The notes below the pieces were generated by a model. That model saw nothing but the letters and a program-made list of their open reading frames with translations, made no database searches and was not told where the DNA came from. From positions 1-6,652 of the forward strand of contig CAUEJN010000062.1 of NCBI GenBank assembly GCA_959018045.1: DNA of 6,652 nucleotides, written 5' to 3'. A program made the translations under genes and the position numbers. Positions 1-5,466 of the stretch are shown piece by piece. This DNA comes from an uncultured Butyricicoccus sp. (GTDB lineage Bacteria > Bacillota > Clostridia > Oscillospirales > Butyricicoccaceae). Each line of letters opens with the position of its first letter. The first letter of the stretch is position 1.

Positions 1-39
1 GGAATTGTGCAGACAGCCGGAATCCGGAGTAATGTGTGA
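1..39 (+). CDS. Possible 3' end of an upstream gene (partial)
   Basis: Reading from base 1 gives 12 codons (GIVQTAGIRSNV) and a TGA at 37-39. That TGA overlaps the GTG start of the next gene in the four-base arrangement GTGA, typical of translationally coupled genes in an operon. In many Firmicutes the gene before ylmH is ylmG or sepF, but this tail is too short to identify. A second frame ends at TAA 30-32, so the choice of frame is uncertain. Confidence 0.3.
   Translation, partial: GIVQTAGIRSNV
26..30 (+). promoter_or_regulatory. Ribosome binding site of ylmH
   Basis: GGAGT lies five bases before the GTG at 36. It supports GTG 36 as the start: an in-frame TAA at 30-32 rules out any longer protein, and the ATG at 32 is in another frame that closes after about 20 codons. 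Confidence 0.6.
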
Positions 40-839
40 AAACCCGCGAACAGGCTGTGCGCGCACTCGCGCAGACAGCAGAGGATAAAATGCTGCTTCA
101 GCAGTTTTTTGATAAGTATGAGGTCAGCCAGGAGCGGTCGTACCTGACCCACACGCGCTTTCTTGATTTGCGCGAGCGCACGCTGTGCGTCAAGGCCGCA
201 CGCGAGACCGGAATCATCGCGCAGACGGTGTTTTGGGGCGGTTACCCCGATGCCGAGCGCGTGATGGCGCTGTTTTTACCCGACTACCTGACCGCTGAGG
301 ACGCAATCAAGCCGGAAAACAGTCCGCTGGCGCTGCTGCGTGCGGAAAAGAGTCCGGCAGATACCTTGTCCCATCGTGATTACTTAGGTGCACTCATGGG
401 GCTGGGCATCGAACGCGCGGTGGTCGGCGACATCTTGCTGCATGACGACGGTGCCGAACTCTTTGTCACCGAGGACATGGCAGAATTTATTCTGATGAAC
501 TTTCTGCGTGCCGGACGTAAGCGCGTCATGCTCAGCCAGATTGCGCTGACCGATTTCCGTTCGCCCGAGGTCAATGAGGAGGACGGCGAAGGCTCGGTGG
601 CGTCGCTCAGATTGGACAGCGTAGCCGCGCTTATCTTCCGCCTGTCCCGTGCGCAGATGCAGGAGCGCATCGATAAGGGCACGGTCTTCCTCAACCAGAT
701 GCAGTGCCTCAAGCCCGATGCCGATGTCGCACCCGGCGACCGCATCACCGTGCGTGGCCTGGGGCGCGCCCGCATTGTCGAGCTTGGCGGTTTCAGCCGC
801 AAGGGGCGACAGTTCGTGCGCTACGCGCGCAGTGTGTAA
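36..839 (+). CDS. ylmH: YlmH-family RNA-binding protein with C-terminal S4 domain
   Basis: A cytoplasmic RNA-binding protein of 267 residues, close to the usual YlmH length. The N-terminal part (about 1-110) carries the family stretch TRFLDLRER at 40-48. The middle has SHRDYLGALMGLGIERAVVG (112-131) followed by DILLHDDGA, the most characteristic YlmH block. Residues about 191-250 form an S4 domain: RLDSVAALIFRLSRAQMQE, then the 'I..G.VFLN' turn, then PGDRITVRGLGRARI. YlmH lies in the ylm cluster next to division genes in Gram-positives, and in B. subtilis it is a relative of RqcP that can support ribosome-associated quality control by binding 50S subunits with peptidyl-tRNA; that role here is inferred from homology. 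The GTG start overlaps a possible upstream stop, which suggests it is the last gene of an operon that enters from the left. I see no clear terminator after it. The family assignment is firm. Confidence 0.93.
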   Translation: MKTREQAVRALAQTAEDKMLLQQFFDKYEVSQERSYLTHTRFLDLRERTLCVKAARETGIIAQTVFWGGYPDAERVMALFLPDYLTAEDAIKPENSPLALLRAEKSPADTLSHRDYLGALMGLGIERAVVGDILLHDDGAELFVTEDMAEFILMNFLRAGRKRVMLSQIALTDFRSPEVNEEDGEGSVASLRLDSVAALIFRLSRAQMQERIDKGTVFLNQMQCLKPDADVAPGDRITVRGLGRARIVELGGFSRKGRQFVRYARSV

Positions 840-854
840 ATCGCCGCTTTAGAC

Positions 855-883
855 TGGAAATCGATCATGAAAACTGCTATAAT
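855..883 (+). promoter_or_regulatory. Sigma-A promoter of the SLH protein gene (extended -10)
   Basis: A perfect TATAAT at 878-883 is preceded by TG at 875-876, one base away, making an extended -10. A weak -35 (TGGAAA, 855-860, four of six matches to TTGACA) sits 17 bases upstream. It lies entirely in the gap between ylmH and the SLH gene, so the latter has its own transcript. The six-base arms CTGGAA (854-859) and TTCCAG (893-898) flank the -10 and could be an operator, though this may be chance. Confidence 0.7.
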
Positions 884-921
884 GAACTATCATTCCAGCA
901 ACCGGAAAGAGAGGGATCGCT

Positions 922-2778
922 ATGATGATGAAAAAAATCGCCCGCAGTTTGCTGACCATATTGATTGTGTGCAGCTGTGCTGTGACGGCGGCTTTTGCAG
1001 CAGATGATATCACCGGCCACTGGTCAGAGCCATATTTCCGCTCACTCAGCGCGCATGGTGTCATCAATGCCAACGGCAAAGGTGAGTTCACGCCCACGGC
1101 TGAGATCTCCCGTGCGGAGTTCATGCGCTACATCAACCGCGCCTTCGGTTTTACCGAGCAGGCCGACGTGAGTCAGTATAAAGATGTCGATTCCGACCAG
1201 TGGTACTATGAGTCGGTGCGCATCGCGGTCAAGTACGGCTACATCTCCGGTCTGTCCAGTACCCAGATGGGTCCAGACAAGGCAATCACCCGCGAGCAGG
1301 CCATGACCATTCTGGGCAGACTGTGCAAGGTCGATGCCGGAACGGTCACACCCAGCCAGCTGTCCTTCAGCGACAAGTCCAAGATTGCCACCTGGAGCGC
1401 ACCGTATATTAAGTGGGCGGTCGACAACGGTTATGTATCGGGCTACACCAACGGCACCTTCCAGCCCCGGCGCAGTGTGACCCGTGCCGAGGCGGCAAAG
1501 ATCCTGTACTATTTTACCGGTACGATCCTAGATCAGGCAGGTGCGACCTATAACAGTTCGTCTCTCAATTCGGACACCAAAAACGTGACCATCACGAGCG
1601 CGTGCACGCTGTCTGGTGTGACCATTCCGGGCAATCTGTACATCAGTGAGGGACTGAACCAGTCGGCAGTCACCCTGTCCGACGTGACCGTCAAGGGTCG
1701 TCTGATTGCAGCGGGCGGCGCGGTTCAGCTGGGTAACGTCACAGCACCCGAACTGTACATCAGCTCGCCCTTTGCCGGACGCGAGGTGAAGGTGACCTCG
1801 GCAGGTACGACGAACATCAATCAGGTTACGGTCATGACCACCGCCGGACTGACCCAGACCAGCTTGCAGGCCGGCGCATCCGGACTCAAGCAGATCAACG
1901 TCTACGGCGATAAGAATATGCCGCTGACGCTGAATGGACGCTTTGGCAAGGTCACCTTGCAGGATGCAAACCGTCTGAGCCTGTCGGCGGGTGCTTTCGT
2001 CGAGTCGCTGACTGTCAAGGGCGCAGCAACCATTGAGGGCACGGGCACCATCCAGAATGCAGTCTTCCAGGCAAACGGTGCAGTCAGCGCCATTGAGCCG
2101 CAGACCTACTCGTTCAATAAGGGCATGTCGGCGACCATTCAGGGCACATCGGTCTCGGTTGACCGCAGTCAGCCCAATCACACGCTGACCCCGGCCACAA
2201 TCAACCTGTCCACGGCAAGTGATGTCATTCTGGCCATCGTGTCCGAGGATAACGCCACTGTGCGCTCGGTCATGCTGGGCGACCGTGTCCTGCAAGCCGG
2301 TTATCAGTACGACTATGACCCGGTCACCGGTTCTATCCGCATTATGTCGAACGCGCTCAGCGGTCTGTCCAGCGGAACGTACACGGTACAGGTCATTATG
2401 AGCACGGGCATCAACCCGACCGCGACCATCTATCTTGGAAGCGGAAGCAGCTCGTCTAACAGCGGTTTGTCCTCGAATTCAAATTCGGGTTCGGCTAGCC
2501 TTGCCACGCAGGCGGTGACCTTCAGCGCGACCGCAGGCAACGCAGCCAACCAGAACGTGACCATCAACCTCAACATTGACTCGAGCGTTGTCGTACAGGC
2601 AGTCCTGCTCGACGGCAATCAGCTTGCTATGGGTACCCAGTACATCATCAGCGGCAATCAGGTAGTTCTGTACCGCACAGCGCTGGAGCCTCTGGTCTTT
2701 GGACGCACCGGTACGATGAATATTGTGCTCGTTCTGTCGAACGGCAATCAGCTGACCGTTCCCATGACACTTGTCTAA
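922..2778 (+). CDS. Secreted S-layer homology (SLH) domain protein with tandem X2-like domains
   Basis: A cell-surface protein of 618 residues. An N-terminal signal peptide (MMMKKIARSL, then a hydrophobic core) likely ends at AFA-A, residues 24-27. Three SLH domains follow, at about 30-76, 86-137 and 147-202, each with the conserved motif (ISRAE 62-66, ITREQ 122-126, VTRAE 186-190). Such triplets bind pyruvylated secondary cell-wall polymer and hold the protein on the wall. Residues about 215-395 are a valine/threonine/glycine-rich series of short strands (for example VTIPGNLYI, VTLSDVTVKGRLIAAGG), suggesting a beta-solenoid. Two Ig-like domains then follow, about 418-506 and 528-618, separated by a Ser/Asn/Gly linker (507-526). 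The two are related and resemble the X2 type. No catalytic domain is visible, so a structural or adhesive role is inference. A purine-rich AGAGAGGG (908-915) precedes three consecutive ATGs; 922 or 925 fits best. CSC at 17-19 loosely resembles a lipobox, but the AFA site is better. Confidence 0.9.
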   Translation: MMMKKIARSLLTILIVCSCAVTAAFAADDITGHWSEPYFRSLSAHGVINANGKGEFTPTAEISRAEFMRYINRAFGFTEQADVSQYKDVDSDQWYYESVRIAVKYGYISGLSSTQMGPDKAITREQAMTILGRLCKVDAGTVTPSQLSFSDKSKIATWSAPYIKWAVDNGYVSGYTNGTFQPRRSVTRAEAAKILYYFTGTILDQAGATYNSSSLNSDTKNVTITSACTLSGVTIPGNLYISEGLNQSAVTLSDVTVKGRLIAAGGAVQLGNVTAPELYISSPFAGREVKVTSAGTTNINQVTVMTTAGLTQTSLQAGASGLKQINVYGDKNMPLTLNGRFGKVTLQDANRLSLSAGAFVESLTVKGAATIEGTGTIQNAVFQANGAVSAIEPQTYSFNKGMSATIQGTSVSVDRSQPNHTLTPATINLSTASDVILAIVSEDNATVRSVMLGDRVLQAGYQYDYDPVTGSIRIMSNALSGLSSGTYTVQVIMSTGINPTATIYLGSGSSSSNSGLSSNSNSGSASLATQAVTFSATAGNAANQNVTINLNIDSSVVVQAVLLDGNQLAMGTQYIISGNQVVLYRTALEPLVFGRTGTMNIVLVLSNGNQLTVPMTLV

Positions 2779-2789
2779 CACAAATATCC

Positions 2790-2824
2790 TTCCCCGACAG
2801 ATTTCCCTGTCGGGGAATTTTTTT
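2790..2824 (+). terminator. Intrinsic terminator after the SLH protein gene
   Basis: An 11-base-pair perfect stem (TTCCCCGACAG at 2790-2800 with CTGTCGGGGAA at 2807-2817) encloses a six-base loop and is followed directly by seven T (2818-2824). It starts 11 bases after the stop codon and isolates the SLH gene from spoIIGA. Confidence 0.95.
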
Positions 2825-2837
2825 GCCCGGTCACCCG

Positions 2838-2844
2838 TTGGACA
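2838..2844 (-). promoter_or_regulatory. Candidate Spo0A box overlapping the -35
   Basis: TTGGACA reads TGTCCAA on the - strand, six of seven matches to the Spo0A box TGTCGAA. It coincides with the only good -35 candidate of spoIIGA, where Spo0A would be expected to act. A seven-base match with one mismatch occurs easily by chance, so position is the main argument. Confidence 0.35.
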
Positions 2845-2871
2845 AAATCTGCCCGTCCGGTCTGCTATCAT
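2838..2871 (+). promoter_or_regulatory. spoIIGA-sigE promoter, spoIIG-like with long spacer
   Basis: The -10 is TATCAT (2866-2871) with an upstream TG (2863-2864). The expected -35 position at 17 bases holds only CAAAAT, a poor match. The nearest good -35 is TGGACA (2839-2844, five of six), 21 bases from the -10. The spoIIG promoter of B. subtilis is known for a spacing of about 22 bases; it is read by sigma-A only with phosphorylated Spo0A bound at the -35. The same logic is plausible here, by inference. The 4-base arms CTGC (2862-2865) and GCAG (2877-2880) flank the -10. Confidence 0.6.
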
Positions 2872-2891
2872 AGAGAGCAGGGAGGGACAGC

Positions 2892-3746
2892 ATGGTCATT
2901 TATCTCGATGTGCTTGCAGCGGTCAATCTGGCAATGGACTATCTGCTCCTGCTTGCCACCGCGCGGATTGCCGGGGTGTTTGTCCCGCGGATGCGTCTGC
3001 TCATCGGTGCGGCGGTGGGCGCAGCCTATGCCGTGTGCGCCGTTCTGCCTGCGACCACCTTTTTGCAGCACGGTCTGTGCGAGCTGGCCGCCGGGGTCGG
3101 CATGGTCGCGCTGGTGTTCGCACCCTGCAGAGGACGGCTTGTGCGCGTTTCGGTCGTCTTTGGTCTGGTCTCCTGTGCCTGCGCGGGCGCGGTGATGGCA
3201 CTCGGTCAGGCGACTGGTGCCATGCTGCGCGTTGGAGGTGCGTACTATTTGGACGTGCCGCTGCGCGTGGTCATCCCGTCTGCACTGTTGTGCTGGTGTG
3301 CGAGCGGGCTGCTGTTTCGTGGTACAGCCGGACAGAACGGAGCCGAGAGGCCGAGCGCACAGGCAGAGCTGACCTTTGCCGGAAAACGGGCGACCGTGCA
3401 CTTGCTGTGCGACACGGGCAGCACCCTGTGCGAGCCGGTCACCGGACGGCCTGCGCTGCTGCTCGATCGATACGCGGCGGCACGGCTGCTGCCGAGCGAG
3501 CTTGCAGGTGTGGTCAGCGGGCTGCGGTCGGACAATGCAGGCGACCAGATGGCCAGTCTGCCAGACCCGTGGCGCACCCGGTTTTGTCTGCTGCCTTACC
3601 GGGCGGTTGGACAGAACAGCGGATTGCTGCTCGCGTTCCGGCTGGACGAGGTGCACATGGACGCGGGAAAGACCGATTGCAGATTGGCGGCCATCAGTGC
3701 GCAGCCGATTGCAGGCGGACGGTACGATGGACTCATCGGTGTTTGA
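2892..3746 (+). CDS. spoIIGA: SpoIIGA, pro-sigma-E processing membrane aspartic protease
   Basis: SpoIIGA sits in the sporulation septum and cleaves the pro-sequence from sigma-E once signalled from the forespore by SpoIIR (known for the family). The protein here has 284 residues. The N-terminal half holds about five membrane segments (near 3-24, 33-55, 58-78, 84-106, 122-142), beginning with the typical YLDVLAAVNLAMDYLLLL. The cytoplasmic protease half starts near 157 and contains DTGS at 174-177 within LLCDTGSTLCEPVTGRPALL; Asp174 is the likely catalytic residue. Later family blocks are LLPYRAVGQNSGLLLAFR (233-250) and the end GGRYDGLIGV. It is somewhat shorter at the C-terminus than the B. 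subtilis protein (about 309 residues). GGAGG at 2881-2885 lies six bases before the ATG. sigE follows after 17 bases, so the two are surely cotranscribed. Another, out-of-phase frame stays open through this gene, but codon sense and motifs favour this one. Confidence 0.93.
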   Translation: MVIYLDVLAAVNLAMDYLLLLATARIAGVFVPRMRLLIGAAVGAAYAVCAVLPATTFLQHGLCELAAGVGMVALVFAPCRGRLVRVSVVFGLVSCACAGAVMALGQATGAMLRVGGAYYLDVPLRVVIPSALLCWCASGLLFRGTAGQNGAERPSAQAELTFAGKRATVHLLCDTGSTLCEPVTGRPALLLDRYAAARLLPSELAGVVSGLRSDNAGDQMASLPDPWRTRFCLLPYRAVGQNSGLLLAFRLDEVHMDAGKTDCRLAAISAQPIAGGRYDGLIGV

Positions 3747-3757
3747 AAGGAGCGAGG
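3746..3757 (+). promoter_or_regulatory. Ribosome binding site of sigE
   Basis: AAAGGAG (3746-3752) and a second GAGG (3754-3757) precede the ATG at 3764 by 11 and 6 bases. They overlap and follow the spoIIGA stop codon. This decides the start of sigE, because the same frame is open without a stop back to about 2771 and could mislead an automatic start call. Confidence 0.75.
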
Positions 3758-3763
3758 CGGACA

Positions 3764-4465
3764 ATGAAAAAGTGGCTCAGACGGATTTTGGCGCGCCTGC
3801 GTGCGCTGTGCAGCGGAGGCATCTATTACATCGGCGGCTCCGAGGTGCTGCCGCCGCCGCTGACCGGACAGGACGAGGCCGACTGCATCGCACGGCTGAT
3901 GGCGGGAGACCCCGAGGCGCGGGACGCTCTGGTCGAACATAATCTGCGTCTGGTGGTGTACATTGCACGCAAGTTCGAGAACACCGGCGTGGGCGTGGAG
4001 GACTTAATTTCCATCGGCACGATTGGCTTGATGAAGGCGGTCGGCACCTATAAGACTGACAAAAATGTCAAACTCGCGACCTATGCCTCGCGGTGCATTG
4101 AAAACGAGATTTTGATGCACCTGCGCAAGGTGTCCGGTCAGCGCGCCGAGGTGTCGTTCGACGAGCCGTTGTCCTCGGACTGGGATGGCAATGAATTGCT
4201 GCTCTCGGACATTCTGGGCACCGAGCCGGACAGCGTCATTCGGCCGATCGAGGACGACGTTGACCGCGAACTGCTCCGGCAGGCGCTGTCTCAGCTGCCG
4301 CCGCGTGAAAAGCAAATCATCTGTCTGCGCTTTGGACTGGGCGGACGGCGCAGCATGACCCAAAAGGAGGTCGCAGACCTTCTGGGGATCTCACAATCGT
4401 ACATTTCACGCCTGGAAAAGCGCATTATTTCACGGATGAAGAAGGAGATCCTGCGCTGGGTTTGA
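3764..4465 (+). CDS. sigE: Sporulation sigma factor sigma-E (pro-sigma-E precursor)
   Basis: A sigma-70 family factor of 233 residues that directs early mother-cell transcription during sporulation. Residues 1-20 (MKKWLRRILARLRALCSGGI) are a basic amphipathic pro-sequence that would hold the precursor at the membrane; the mature part begins around the conserved YYIGGSE (21-27). Region 2 spans about 57-127, including NLRLVVYIARKFENTG, EDLISIGTIGLMKAV and KLATYASRCIENEILM, which cover core binding and -10 recognition. SFDEPLSSDWDGNELLLSD (131-149) is a sigma-E hallmark. Region 4 (about 170-225) has LPPREKQIICLRFGL and the helix-turn-helix TQKEVADLLGISQSYISRLE for -35 contact. The near-identity of these blocks to Bacillus sigma-E makes the call firm; sigma-G and sigma-F lack this pro-sequence and YYIGG. 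It is encoded directly after its protease. sigG, which follows sigE in Bacillus and many Clostridium species, is not here. The pro-sequence is shorter than the 27 or so residues of B. subtilis. Confidence 0.97.
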   Translation: MKKWLRRILARLRALCSGGIYYIGGSEVLPPPLTGQDEADCIARLMAGDPEARDALVEHNLRLVVYIARKFENTGVGVEDLISIGTIGLMKAVGTYKTDKNVKLATYASRCIENEILMHLRKVSGQRAEVSFDEPLSSDWDGNELLLSDILGTEPDSVIRPIEDDVDRELLRQALSQLPPREKQIICLRFGLGGRRSMTQKEVADLLGISQSYISRLEKRIISRMKKEILRWV

Positions 4466-4490
4466 TAGTCCTTTACCACTCTGCTATAAT
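4462..4490 (+). promoter_or_regulatory. Sigma-A promoter of the decayed permease gene
   Basis: TTGATA (4462-4467) and TATAAT (4485-4490) are spaced by 17 bases, with TG at 4482-4483 as an extended -10. It is the best promoter of the window by consensus. The -35 contains the TGA stop of sigE (4463-4465). The arms CTCTGC (4479-4484) and GCAGAG (4496-4501) enclose the -10 in an 11-base loop, which may be an operator. No T-run follows, so a terminator is unlikely. Confidence 0.75.
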
Positions 4491-4523
4491 AAAATGCAGA
4501 GCAAAAGAGGAGCGGATCGAGAT

Positions 4524-5350
4524 ATGAAGCAATATTACGCCATGATCGCGGCAGCAGGTGCCCTCTGGGTTCTGCTGTCGCTGTTTTTTGAGGTGCTTCG
4601 GCTGCGGGTCTGACCTCCCGCAGGCGGTCGGCGTGCGCACCGCGTGTGCAGCTATTGTCATGTGGCTCTGGCTGTTTGTGCGCGATCGCCGCGCGCTGAA
4701 GCTCAAGACTTGGAAGCATCTGTGGTACTTTGTCGGCACAGGTATGATCAGTCTGGCGTTTTTCAATTCCCGCTATTTTGCCTGCATCGAGCGCTCGAAC
4801 ATCGGCCTTGCCGCGCTGCTGCTGTACACCGCGCCGGTGTTTGTCATGCTGTTTTCTGCCGTGCTGTTCGGGGAAAACTGACTGGATGCAAGATGGTGCA
4901 CTGGCGCTGACCGTCGTGGGCTGTGGACTGGCGACCAGAGCGTTTTCAGGTGGATTGTCGGTGCATTCGGTCTGGCTTCGGGTATCGGCTACGCATTTTG
5001 TACCGTCTTTGGAAAATTCCCCCTGCGCGATTATGATTCCCGCACCATCGGCCTATACTATGCTGTTTGCAGCCATCGGTGTTTTGTCCACCTTGCAGCC
5101 GGTGCAGGCCGCGCGTCTTGTGTTTTCCTCGCCGCAAACGGTCATCATGGCACTGTGCGGCGGCGTGCTGTGCACCGTCCTGCCCTAGCTGCTGTACACC
5201 AAGGGACTGCCCCGGGTGGATGCGGGCAAGGCTTCCATTGTGGCTTGCGTGGAACCGGTCGTCGCTGGGCTGGTCGGTAGGGCACTTGTGCTGGCAGCCA
5301 TTGTTCTGCTCAATCTGCCGGTTTCGCATCGGACGCGTACCGCTTCCTGA
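4524..5350 (+). pseudogene. Decayed EamA/DMT-family permease (multiple frameshifts, nonsense codon, internal deletion)
   Basis: The stretch encodes, in pieces spread over all three + frames, a permease of the drug/metabolite transporter type, which normally has ten membrane segments in two EamA repeats. The ATG at 4524 follows AGAGGAG (4506-4512) and opens with MKQYYAMIAAAGALW. Phase changes occur near 4598, 4618, 4878, 4898, 4959 and 5054. The recognisable pieces are SAAGLTS, then PQAVGVRTACAAIVMWLWL, RYFACIERSNIGLAALLLYT and FSAVLFGE, then KLTGCKM, then ALALTVVGCGL, then GAFGLASGIGYAFCTVFGK with DYDSRTIGLY, then YTMLFAAIGVLSTLQ. A TAG at 5186-5188 stands where a tyrosine is expected (LP-stop-LLYTKGL), followed by VDAGKASIVACVEPVVAGLVG. 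Near 5280 some 15 to 20 residues are missing before LVLAAIVLLNLPVS; the frame ends at TGA 5348-5350. Most frame changes look like losses of one base. The protein cannot be made whole; the substrate is unknown. Sequencing error is a weaker alternative. Confidence 0.88.
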
Positions 5351-5411
5351 AGAAACAAAATTCCGTGATCCAAATGGATACACAGGATTTCTTGCATCCG
5401 TCTGCACACTC

Positions 5412-5441
5412 TTGTCAGTGCCGCGCGTTTTGTGATATCAT
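5412..5441 (+). promoter_or_regulatory. Sigma-A promoter of the amidohydrolase gene
   Basis: TTGTCA (5412-5417, five of six) and TATCAT (5436-5441) are separated by 18 bases, with TG at 5433-5434 giving an extended -10. It lies 26 bases before the start codon in the 116-base gap after the pseudogene. That gap holds no other recognisable element and no clear terminator. Confidence 0.7.
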
Positions 5442-5466
5442 GGATACAAAGAAAGGATTGATCGTC

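Noticed and set aside
970..980. Lipobox-like cysteines (VCSC) in the SLH protein signal peptide.
   Set aside because: The residues before either cysteine do not fit a good lipobox, and a signal peptidase I site (AFA-A) lies just downstream.
1528..2295. Open frame of 255 codons on the - strand opposite the SLH protein.
   Set aside because: Its Arg/Gly/Asp/Cys-rich translation mirrors the repeated GTN/ACN codons of the SLH protein's strands; no start context.
2771..3763. Long open extension upstream of sigE in the same frame, which would give a 564-residue protein.
   Set aside because: It overlaps spoIIGA out of phase, its translation is rich in Arg, Cys and Gly without domain sense, and sigma-E homology and the ribosome binding site start at 3764.
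2868..3764. Open frame of 298 codons on the - strand opposite spoIIGA.
   Set aside because: Shadow of GC-rich coding sequence; low-complexity translation (many Arg, Gln, His), no motif and no ribosome binding site.
5368..5448. Small palindrome ATCCAAATGGAT and a repeated TGGATACA at 5375 and 5441.
   Set aside because: Arms of five to eight bases without further structure or T-run; compatible with chance.
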